A stretch of 64,000 nt of DNA. Source: JAGQOZ01 sp041399205. GTDB lineage: Bacteria; Planctomycetota; Planctomycetia; Pirellulales; Pirellulaceae. The DNA is taken from assembly GCA_041399205.1 (NCBI GenBank), contig JAWKTK010000007.1, forward strand, positions 271,401 to 335,400. The letters are read 5' to 3'. Shown here one piece after another: positions 46,310 to 54,712 of this stretch (its first letter is position 1; every line of letters starts with the position of its first letter). The notes beneath the pieces were generated by a model that was given only the letters and a program-made list of their open reading frames with translations, searched no databases and was not told the DNA's origin. Made by a program: the position numbers and the translations under genes.

Positions 46310-47416
46310 CTATTTCCCAGTTCCCAAAAACGTTTTGATCGAATCGAAAATGGCGTTTCGATCTTCAATTTCAGACAGGATCAGATTCTCGTGCGCACTA
46401 CCAAAGTGCGATTGCAGTGACCGAATGTAGTCACCACTGCCGTACGGACTTTCCACTTGGCCATAGCAAAACAGATTGACTACAGGCAATATTTTCTGGT
46501 CTAGGATCTGAACGCTGCGTCGATTGTCTTCGCCCCAGTTGTCACCGTCAGAAAATTGAAAACAGTAGATATTCCATTCGCTGGCGGGAAACTGCGTTTC
46601 CATCAAGTTCCAGCAAACTTGGTACGCCGAACTGATCTTGGTGCCGCCACTTTCTCGAGTGTGATAGAACGTGTGTTCGTCCACTTCCTTGGCGGCGGCG
46701 TCGTGAATAATGTAACGCCGCTCCAGTCCTTGGTATTGCTTGCGCAACCAAGTGTCGATCCAGAACGATTCGGTTCGCACAATCTGTTTCTGTTCGTCCG
46801 TCATCGAACCCGACACATCCATCATGTACAGGATCACCGCGTTGGCCAGTGGTTGCTTGACCGTAGACCACGAGCGATACCGGTTATCTTCACGAATCGG
46901 TATCACTCGTGGTCGATTGATGTCGTACACGCCGGTTGAAATCTGCCGACGCAAGGCTTGCACATAAGTGCGTTTAAAATGCCGCAAGGATTCTGGCCCG
47001 TTGCGGCGAATACTGTCGTATTTGGCTTTTTCATCCCACAGGCTGGCGTCCCCTTTGGGCCGTATTCGCGGCAGTTGGAGCTCGTCACCCAAGATGTCCG
47101 CCAATTCGTCCAAGCTGACATCCACTTCCATGATGTGACCGCCCGGTTCGCTACCCGCTTCGCCCGCAGCACCTTCCTGGTCCCCTTTGCCGACCGGTTG
47201 TCCGGGCTGACCGTCGCCCTGCCCTACTCCGCCAGATCCGTTTTTTCCGTAACGAAAATGAGGAACGTCCAGCTGAGGCACGGGAATGCTGACCAAGTCT
47301 TTTCCTTTGCGGCCAATCATTTCATCTTGCGTGACATATTTACGCAGATTCTGCCGCAGCTTGCCTCGAACAATCTGCTTGAAGCGATCGGCGTCTCGTT
47401 CAATTCGATTTGGCAT
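46310..47416 (-). CDS. YeaH/YhbH family protein (DUF444)
   Basis: This is the partner of PrkA and SpoVR in stress responses. ATG 47416 (TTG 47419 is adjacent) begins MPNRIERDADRFKQIVRGKL, then RKYVTQDEMIGRKGKDLVSI, a conserved YhbH opening. A Gly/Gln-rich linker (~75-110) and the DUF444 core follow. Residues ~190-368 form a von Willebrand A-like fold with a MIDAS motif, VILYMMDVSGSMTDEQKQIV, then HTFYHTRESGGTKISSAYQV (GGT is the second metal motif) and YCFQFSDGDNWGEDNRRS. The 368-residue length is normal. It lies between prkA and the 65-residue gene. Confidence 0.95.
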   Translation of the reverse strand: MPNRIERDADRFKQIVRGKLRQNLRKYVTQDEMIGRKGKDLVSIPVPQLDVPHFRYGKNGSGGVGQGDGQPGQPVGKGDQEGAAGEAGSEPGGHIMEVDVSLDELADILGDELQLPRIRPKGDASLWDEKAKYDSIRRNGPESLRHFKRTYVQALRRQISTGVYDINRPRVIPIREDNRYRSWSTVKQPLANAVILYMMDVSGSMTDEQKQIVRTESFWIDTWLRKQYQGLERRYIIHDAAAKEVDEHTFYHTRESGGTKISSAYQVCWNLMETQFPASEWNIYCFQFSDGDNWGEDNRRSVQILDQKILPVVNLFCYGQVESPYGSGDYIRSLQSHFGSAHENLILSEIEDRNAIFDSIKTFLGTGK

Positions 47417-47446
47417 CAACGGTTGCTCGGTTTTTCCTCGCTTACG

Positions 47447-47521
47447 CTTCGGGCTAGGATGTCTTGCTCGCCTTCGGGCTAGGATATCTTGCTCGCCTTC
47501 GGGCTAAGATGTCTTGCTCGC
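47447..47521. repeat. Three tandem copies of a 25-bp repeat
   Basis: CTTCGGGCTAnGATnTCTTGC then TCGC repeats at 47447, 47472 and 47497. The flanking CCTCGCTTACGCTTCGGGCTAGGA closely matches the repeat family at the left end of the window (1-310). It fills the 170-bp gap between prkA and yeaH. Confidence 0.92.
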
Positions 47522-47588
47522 CAACGCTTCCGGCTCGGGTGTTACGTTCTGGTAACGATCATGTTCTCTTCGTTCGATTCGAAATGAC

Positions 47589-49627
47589 TTACTCCTTGGC
47601 GTCGCCTCGAGCGAAAATACTGGCCACGTAATTCAATACGTCGGTGGCACTTTCGTCGTCGTAACCGTAATTCTGAATCAGTCGCGACTTGACCACGTCA
47701 ATTTTGGCTTGCGTGTCGGCGTCGACCACGTTGGACACCAAACTGGTCAGCTTGATGGTGTCTTTCTGGTCTTCAAACAGTTTCAATTCCAACGCCTTGT
47801 AAAGTCGTTCATTGGTTTTGTAGTCAAAGGTTTTTCCGTCAATCGACAGTGCCCGATGTAGTTCATGATTTCGCGACGGAAATCGTCTTTGCGACTGTCC
47901 GGGATATCGATCTTTTCTTCAATCGAACGCATCAGACGTTCGTCCGGTTCGTCATACTGGCCCGTGAATTTATTCTTCACCTTTTCACGTTGGGTGTACG
48001 CTTTAACGTTGTCAATGTAGTTAGCGCACAGGCGTTTCAAGGCATCATCGTCGGCCGCGATCGCTCGCTGGACTTCGTTTTTCACAATGTTTTCGTATTC
48101 CTCTTTGACTACCGCCAATAGTTGGCGATAACGGTCTCGCAGTTCTTCGTTGGTGATTAGCGAATGGTGCTTGAGGCCCGATTCCAATTCGTTCATGACC
48201 ATGAAGGGATTGATCGAACGCGATTCCGGGTGTGCGACCAAAGCGTTCGAAATCTTGTCTTGCACGTAGCGAGGCGAGATGCCCATCATGCCTTCGTTGT
48301 GCGATTCCTCTTTCAACTCCTTAATGTTTTCTTCCGTGAAGCCGGGCAAGGATTTGCCGTTGTACAGCTTTAGCTTTTGCATCAACGACAGACTGGCATG
48401 CTTGGGGTCTTCCAGCCGAGTCAGAATGGCCCACATTGCGGCCACTTCGATGGTGTGCGGCGCGATGTGCTTGCCTTTGACCTTTTCCGAGTTGTAATCT
48501 TTTTCGTAAATCTTCACTTCGTCGGACAGTTTGGTGACATAGGGCACGTCAATCTTCACCGTCCGGTCTCGTAACGCTTCCATGAATTCATTGTTTTGCA
48601 AGCGACGATATTCCGGTTCGTTGGTATGCCCCAAAATGACTTCGTCGATATCCGTTTGCGCAAACTTCTTGGGCTTCACCTTGTGTTCTTGGCTGGCACC
48701 CAACAAGTCATACAAGAAGGCGACGTCCAGCTTTAGGACTTCAATAAATTCAATGATGCCTCGGTTGGCCACATTGAATTCGCCGTCAAAGTTGAAGGCT
48801 CGCGGATCACTATCGCTGCCGAATTCCGCAATTTTTCGGTAGTTGATATCGCCGGTTAGTTCGGTCGAATCCTGATTCTTTTCGTCCTTGGGCTGAAACG
48901 TACCAATACCTACTCGATCTTGTTCGCTCAGCAGAATCCGTTTGACGCGAAGATCCGCGATCACTCGGCCAAAGTCACCGCCGTGGTGCTCCAATCGTTC
49001 GTTCAGCATGAAGCGACATAACGGGCAGAGTTCACCGACGGTGGAGACATGAAAATCATGTTCCGCGCGTCCCACATTCAGTTGCTGCAAAATGGCAGGA
49101 CGATGCTGTGTGGGAATCACATGCAAAGGCTCTTCATTCATTGGGCACCAGTGGACTTCTCCATCGTCACCAGTCCAGCCTAACGCATATAACGCACCGT
49201 CTTCCGTTTGGCTGTAGCGTTCCAAGCCTTTCTTGAGGAGCCTGGCGAGCGTACTTTTGCTGCTGCCCACCGGACCGTGCAGCAGGAGCACTCGCTTTTC
49301 AATGCCGTACCCCTGGGCCGCGCTCTTCAGCGCGTTGACCAGCTGTTCCGTGACGTTGTCGAGTCCGAAGATGGCGTCCTTGCCATCGTCAATGGGGTCG
49401 TCAAAGAAGTGGTAGTGGATCTTACGTTCTCGGCACGATTCGTACGTTTCGGTACCGTACGAAATGATCATATCGTAAACGCGTTGAAAGGCATTACGAG
49501 TGACCTTGGGATTTTCGCGAACCAGATCGAGGTACTGTTCGAACGAACCAACCCAATTCTGGCGTTGATAACGCTGCGTGTCATGTTGATCAACCAACGA
49601 AGAAATGATGTCTCGACCTGCAATCAT
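47589..49627 (-). CDS. prkA: PrkA serine protein kinase, one frameshift near the 3' end
   Basis: PrkA (YeaG) is an AAA+-type serine kinase of stress and sporulation-like responses. ATG 49627 follows GGACAGGAGCAGG. The main frame has Walker A (VLLLHGPVGSSKSTLARLLK, near residue 120), LCPLCRFMLNERLEHHGGD, NVANRGIIEFIEVLKLDVAF (AAA region) and the C-terminal kinase domain (NGKSLPGFTEENIKELKEES, GISPRYVQDKISNALV). It leaves frame at about 47852: after REIMNYIG the other frame continues ALSIDGKTFDYKTNERLYKA and then LELKLFEDQKDTIKLTSLVS to the stop at 47589. One missing G in the run at 47852-47854 explains it. The corrected length is 679 residues, normal for PrkA. First gene of the operon. Confidence 0.93.
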
Positions 49628-50259
49628 AAACCTGCTCCTGTCCTGTTCGCAAACCCGCCGTATTGGGCTGGGATTGCGAAGTCTGGGGATATGCTGTTAG
49701 TAAAAAGTCCCTTCGTATCTTGGATCCCATTGCCAATGAAACTTATTTCTGCGCAGCAACGACCGCAGGCAAATGTCACTGTAAAAGTGCAAAGGGATTG
49801 TGAATCTCGTTGCCATTCGACGAAAACAATTCTTCAAGAAGAAAGGTCTCGGCGAAAGAAATTTCGAGACGCAGAAGCCCGCACGATAAGAAACACGCGG
49901 TTTTTGCTGAGAAGTTGAAAAAGATCGGGCAATCCGAATAAGGTCTGCTGACGACGGATGATCCGCCAATGTCGTCAGCAACTTTCCTGGGCCACTAACC
50001 TCATCTAAAACAAGTATCGCTACAACTTGGAATCAAGACAAGAGAAACTTTTCAGATTCAACGCATTTGCCACCACGCGTGCTCGTATCGAGCGCCCATC
50101 ATGAACGCTTCAAACCGGGAACCGAAACCAACTTACGTCGACGATGGCAATCCAGATACAGGCTTCACTTACGGCCGAAAGGATGAACAATAATTGTCCG
50201 ACAATTCGGCCATAGAATTTGTGAAAAAAATCACAGGTTCACTGCCAACGACGGGCGAA
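49628..50259. other. Intergenic region upstream of prkA
   Basis: This should hold the promoter of the prkA operon; the Shine-Dalgarno is at about 49632-49644. A 30-codon opening at 50101-50193 (ending TGFTYGRKDEQ) has no ribosome site and is not called. No repeat, RNA gene or recognisable regulatory motif was seen. Confidence 0.5.
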
Positions 50260-50655
50260 CTACGACAACAAGCGCTGCACGCTTTCAATCAGGCGATCCA
50301 TGGCAAATGGTTTGCGAATGTAATCATCCACGCCCAGCATTTCGGCGTAGGCTTTGTGTCGACTCCCTTCATTGGCCGTAATCATGATGACTCGAATCGG
50401 CACTGGTCTACTTTGCCGTAGCTTCTCCAACACCAGAAATCCACTGCGTTTGGGCATCATCATATCCAGAATTACCAAATCTGGATTTTCACGATCCGCC
50501 ATCGCCAAGCCTTGATTGCCATCGCGAGCAATCAAGATTTCGTACCCCTTAGCCGTCAAGGCATACTTCAACGATTCGATAATTTCTGTATCGTCATCCA
50601 CAAGTAGAATGCGCTGCTTGGGTGCCGTTTCATCTTTGGACTGCTGTTCGGCCAT
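50260..50655 (-). CDS. Single-domain response regulator
   Basis: A 131-residue CheY-like receiver without an output domain. The acidic pair is in RILLVDDDTEIIESL, the phospho-acceptor Asp in DLVILDMMMPKRSGFLVLEK (near residue 66), the Thr in RVIMITANEG, and the Lys in DDYIRKPFAMDRLIESVQRL. All catalytic positions are intact. There is no histidine kinase next to it, so its partner is unknown; the hybrid protein at 54709-57126 has a degenerate receiver and is not an obvious donor. Confidence 0.94.
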   Translation of the reverse strand: MAEQQSKDETAPKQRILLVDDDTEIIESLKYALTAKGYEILIARDGNQGLAMADRENPDLVILDMMMPKRSGFLVLEKLRQSRPVPIRVIMITANEGSRHKAYAEMLGVDDYIRKPFAMDRLIESVQRLLS

Positions 50656-50879
50656 CTGCTTCTCCGACTTACATTCGGTCTTTACCTGGGAACCATTTCG
50701 GTCCGTTTTGCCGCGAGGCGACTGGGGTGGGATTCAAACATTTCGTACGAATTCGATTGATTCGTTATTTTGCCCGCCATTCTTAGCGTAAAACAAGGGG
50801 GCAAAGAACGGCTGTCGCTGGATCCATTCTCGTAAGCTACTCTGTTCTTCACAACCGAACTCTCTTCCACTAGGCTTTT

Positions 50880-52049
50880 ATGACCAAAATTCGCCACCTG
50901 ACACCCCAATCGGCGTATATACACATTCCTTTCTGCGAACATCGCTGCGCCTATTGCAACTTCACGCTCATCGCGAATCGGCAAGATTTGGTTCCAGCAT
51001 TCTTGGATGCCATCGATAGAGAACTTCAATCGCTTGTCCAGCCGGTGCCCATTCAGACGCTATTTCTGGGTGGCGGCACGCCAACGTATTTGTCTGAATC
51101 GCAGCTGAACCAACTGTTTGATTCGTTGGACCGCTGGCTTCCAAGACAGCCGCATCACGAAACGTCCGTCGAAGCCAACCCCAACGACATATCGCCTGCC
51201 AAGCTGCGAATAATGGCGGACCGCCAAGTCAATCGCCTTAGCTTGGGAATCCAATCTTTTGACAACGCCAAGCTGCGCACGCTAGACCGGTCCCATACGT
51301 CAGACCAAAGTGTCGCCTGTGTTCAGCAGGCGCAGGAATGGCTAGACAACGTGGCCATCGATTTGATTTTTGCCGCACCAGGCGAAACGCAATCGACCTG
51401 GCAACGCGATTTAGATACTGCCGTGAAACTGGGCGTCCAACATATATCGACGTACGGACTTACTTTCGAACGAGGCACTCGATTTTGGTCCGACCTGCAA
51501 AAACAACGCATCCATCGTAGCGAAGAAGACGCAGAACTTTCCATGTACCGGGCGGCCATTTCGACGTTAGCATCGGCCGGATTCGAACACTACGAAGTCT
51601 CCAATTTCGCCAAGCCGGGCCATCGCTGTCGACACAATGAAGTCTATTGGCAAGGAAAAACGTACTTTGCCTTCGGTCCCGGAGCCGCTCGTTTTATCCT
51701 CGGTCGGCGCGAAACGAACCACCGCAGTACGACAACCTACCTAAAACGGATGCAACAAGGTTTGTCTCCCACCGCAGAATCAGAAACGCTGGCCGACGAA
51801 GACTACGCTCGAGAACGACTGGTGTTTGGCCTGCGACGGTTAGAAGGCATTCGATTCGACGATTTCCAGCAAGACACCGGTTATTCGCTGGAATCAATCG
51901 GCGGAGCTGCGTTGCGACGTTATCTACAATCAGGCTGGCTGGAAATCTCCCAAGACACCGTTCGATTAACTCGACACGGCCTGTTCATCAGTGACGCCCT
52001 GTGGCCCGATCTTTTGGTTGCCGAAAATCCGGGCGAGCGTGCATACTGA
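50880..52049 (+). CDS. hemW: Radical SAM protein HemW (coproporphyrinogen oxidase-like, heme chaperone)
   Basis: A 389-residue member of the HemN/HemW family. The radical SAM cluster motif is SAYIHIPFCEHRCAYCNFTL (CxxxCxxC, with Phe two residues after the last Cys, as in HemW). It is followed by LFLGGGTPTYLSESQLNQLF, SVEANPNDISPAKLRIM, RLSLGIQSFDNAKLRTL and VAIDLIFAAPGETQSTWQRD, and by YEVSNFAKPGHRCRHNEVYW. There is no extra N-terminal Cys region as in true HemN. ATG 50880 has only a weak upstream site. HemW proteins carry or deliver heme, rather than oxidising coproporphyrinogen. Confidence 0.93.
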   Translation: MTKIRHLTPQSAYIHIPFCEHRCAYCNFTLIANRQDLVPAFLDAIDRELQSLVQPVPIQTLFLGGGTPTYLSESQLNQLFDSLDRWLPRQPHHETSVEANPNDISPAKLRIMADRQVNRLSLGIQSFDNAKLRTLDRSHTSDQSVACVQQAQEWLDNVAIDLIFAAPGETQSTWQRDLDTAVKLGVQHISTYGLTFERGTRFWSDLQKQRIHRSEEDAELSMYRAAISTLASAGFEHYEVSNFAKPGHRCRHNEVYWQGKTYFAFGPGAARFILGRRETNHRSTTTYLKRMQQGLSPTAESETLADEDYARERLVFGLRRLEGIRFDDFQQDTGYSLESIGGAALRRYLQSGWLEISQDTVRLTRHGLFISDALWPDLLVAENPGERAY

Positions 52050-52191
52050 GCGTAAAAACAAGGGAAATGCGTCGCCATTTCGTGCAATGTTCATTTGCAA
52101 TGCCCAGTTCTTATCCACTAGATTGATAGTCCTATCGCTCGTGACAAATTGCGCAATGTAGAAATCGACACGCAACCCAGGAGTCACCACT

Positions 52192-54075
52192 ATGACCAAA
52201 TTGCAACTTTTGGCTTTATTTCTCGCTGCTTGCCTACTACAAGGCAACGTTGCTTCCACTTTATTTGCCCAGTTGTTGCCGCCTGTCGAAACCGGCGTTG
52301 TCCCCGTCAGCGCAACTACGCTGTTGGACCATCTGCCCGTCAACTTCTACACGAATCGTTTCGACGTCACCTTTTACTTCGGCCCTACTGATTTGGCCGC
52401 GGTCCCGGGCGAAGACAATCGCCTGGTGGTGACTTCCCACAACGGCCAAGCGTTCCTATTAGACAACCAAGGGAACGTGACTTCGTTCTTGGATCTGGCC
52501 ACGCCCGATAGTCCCACCTACAGTCCGTGGTTCGCCGCAACTCCCATCCAAGGCATGACATCCCTGGTGTTTCATCCTGATTTTGCCGAGCCGACGGCGG
52601 CTGGCTATCGAAAATTCTACACCTTAGAGCCGGAATCGCTGGATGCTCCGACACCTGCCGATTTTGACGAAACGATTGTCGTTGCCAACGTGCGTCACCA
52701 TGAGGTTTTATACGAATACTCGCTGTCCAACGTCGACGACACCACCTGCGATGCCAACTGTTTTGCCAATCGTCGCGAACTACTGCGAATCAACCAGCCA
52801 GGCATTCATCACAACTTAGGAGATTTGGCGTTTGGTTCGGACGGCATGTTGTTTGTTTCGTCTGGCGATGGCGATAACGCGGCCAATGCGACGCTCGACC
52901 GCGTGGCAATTTCAGAAAATTCGGTTCATTTGGACAACATTTTTGGAAAGATCTTGCGGATTGATCCATTCGGTTCCAACAGCACCAATGGTCAATACGG
53001 CATTCCAGCAGACAATCCGTTTGTCGATGGCGACGGTCCCAATATTGATGAAATCTACGCCTATGGACTACGAAATCCGTACCGCCTAGCCGTGGATGCG
53101 AAAACAGGCGAACTCTATTCGTCCGAAACCGGCCAACTGAACGTGGAAAGCATCAAACGCATCGAAGCCGGCGGCCATCACGGTTGGAACTTGATGGAAG
53201 GTTCGTTCATCTACAATCCAATGGATCAGTCGACCGTGATTCCCGACCAAGATTTAGACGGAGACGGCACGGGAGATTTTGCGGCGGCAAATGGCTTAGT
53301 GGAACCGGTCTTAGAGTATGACCGGCAGACAGGCTGGGCCGTGATTGGCATGGCTGCCTATCGAGGTTCCGAATGGCCGGAATTGGACGGCAAACTGATC
53401 TTTGCCGATCACGTTTTGGGCAAGCTGTTTTACGGAGACCCAGAGACGGATTTGATCCGCCAGTTTGAACTTGACGAATCCAGTGATCCGTTACCCGGGC
53501 GCATTTTTGGTGTGGCGACCGACAACGACGGAGATCTGTACGTGTACGGCATCACGTCACACAATGCGAATGGACACGGAATTGTCCAAAAGCTGAGTCG
53601 GCCCTGGTTGGCCGGTGATTTTGACCGAAACAATGAACTAGATGTTACGGATTTGGATCAGTTGCGAAACTCAATTATCGGCGGCGGTACCGATGCCACG
53701 TTTGACTTGAACGGAGACGAAGTCGCCAGTCGGTCCGACATTCAGACGTGGATCAAAACGTTGAAAGGCACCTTTATCGGCGACGCCAATCTGAACGGCA
53801 AATTCAATTCGGAGGATTTGGTCATCGTCTTTGCGGCAGGCGAATACGATGACGGCGTCGCCGGGAATTCGACCTGGGACGAAGGAGACTGGAACGCTGA
53901 CGGTGAATTCGATTCGTCCGATCTGGTCTTCGCCTTCCAGGACAATGGATACGACGCCGCTACCGTTGCCACGATTGCACCGGTCCCCGAACCACAATTC
54001 GGCTGGTTTGCCTGGTTCCTTGTGCTGTTCGTATGTCGGTCGCTGGTGCCGAGAAATCAGAAAATCAACACGTAA
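52192..54075 (+). CDS. Secreted PQQ-dependent sugar dehydrogenase-like protein with dockerin-like and PEP-CTERM ends
   Basis: A 627-residue protein. ATG 52192 follows CAGGAGTCACC; the signal peptide is LQLLALFLAACLLQGNVAST, then LFA. Residues ~35-470 are a glucose/sorbosone dehydrogenase-type propeller: GIHHNLGDLAFGSDGMLFVS, SGDGDNAANA, IFGKILRIDPFG, IYAYGLRNPYRLAVDAKTGE and GGHHGWNLMEG. Residues ~476-585 carry dockerin-like EF-hands (GDFDRNNELDVTDLDQL, GDANLNGKFNSEDLVIVF, GDWNADGEFDSSDLVFAFQ). The end is a PEP-CTERM tail (VPEPQFGWFAWFLVLFVCRS). It probably oxidises sugars at the cell surface. Confidence 0.9.
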   Translation: MTKLQLLALFLAACLLQGNVASTLFAQLLPPVETGVVPVSATTLLDHLPVNFYTNRFDVTFYFGPTDLAAVPGEDNRLVVTSHNGQAFLLDNQGNVTSFLDLATPDSPTYSPWFAATPIQGMTSLVFHPDFAEPTAAGYRKFYTLEPESLDAPTPADFDETIVVANVRHHEVLYEYSLSNVDDTTCDANCFANRRELLRINQPGIHHNLGDLAFGSDGMLFVSSGDGDNAANATLDRVAISENSVHLDNIFGKILRIDPFGSNSTNGQYGIPADNPFVDGDGPNIDEIYAYGLRNPYRLAVDAKTGELYSSETGQLNVESIKRIEAGGHHGWNLMEGSFIYNPMDQSTVIPDQDLDGDGTGDFAAANGLVEPVLEYDRQTGWAVIGMAAYRGSEWPELDGKLIFADHVLGKLFYGDPETDLIRQFELDESSDPLPGRIFGVATDNDGDLYVYGITSHNANGHGIVQKLSRPWLAGDFDRNNELDVTDLDQLRNSIIGGGTDATFDLNGDEVASRSDIQTWIKTLKGTFIGDANLNGKFNSEDLVIVFAAGEYDDGVAGNSTWDEGDWNADGEFDSSDLVFAFQDNGYDAATVATIAPVPEPQFGWFAWFLVLFVCRSLVPRNQKINT

Positions 54076-54174
54076 TCGGTGTTGGCCAAGCTTCCAGGTG
54101 GCGTCCCCATTGCTGATCTGTAAATTGATAGCTAGGATTGCTCGGCTTACAAAACGTGCGGAACGAGGACGCAG

Positions 54175-54712
54175 ATGCCTTCAGGCAAGATAAATAAAAT
54201 AGACACCGACAAAGGTTTTGGCTTTCTTCGGCCAGTCGATGGCGGCGATGACGTGTTTTTTCACAAGAACAGCCACAAGGGTCGCTTCGATCGCTTGAAG
54301 GTCGGTCAAGTCTTGACGTACGAGTTGGATGAAACGGCGGAACGACTTCGCGCGAAATGGACGCAGGGCATCGGTCGTTTTTCTTCGGAACGCACCGGCC
54401 CCAAGCCTGAAGATTTTCGTTTAGGGCATGTGACCAAGATGTTTCGCTTGGAGCGAACCGGATTGATATCGTCCGAACAAGGTGGAAAAGAAATCCTGTT
54501 CGAACATACAGCGCTGCGGAATTTCCTTCGATCGACTCCGTATCGGCGAATTTGTCCGCTTTCTACCCGATCCAACCATCGGCCCTGACGATCCACCTGC
54601 AGCCAAATTGGTGATGCGAGAAGAACGGCGGCCGCCAGCATATGTGCGAAATCTTCCCAGGCATCCTCGTGCCAGAAAAAAGAAACCTTCCTGGCGGAAG
54701 TCCAACGATTAG
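54175..54712 (+). CDS. Double cold-shock-domain protein, one frameshift
   Basis: ATG 54175 follows a GAGGA site. The first cold-shock domain is clear: SGKINKIDTDKGFGFLRPVD, then DVFFHKN (RNP-like motifs), then LKVGQVLTYELDET. A second, divergent domain starts GHVTKMFRLERTGLISSEQG and then KEILFEHTAL. At about 54514-54518 the frame shifts (net +1 or -2) and the domain continues GISFDRLRIGEFVRFLPDPT, ending in a basic tail (RHPRARKKKPSWRKSND). The intended length is about 179 residues. It probably binds single-stranded RNA or DNA. Its stop overlaps by 3 bp that of the convergent kinase-like gene. Confidence 0.85.

Noticed and set aside
49697..49981. 94-codon minus-strand opening between prkA and the receiver gene
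   Set aside because: There is no ribosome site and its composition is not protein-like.
50101..50193. 30-codon plus-strand opening starting MNASNREPKP
   Set aside because: There is no Shine-Dalgarno and no recognised family; it is too short to support alone.
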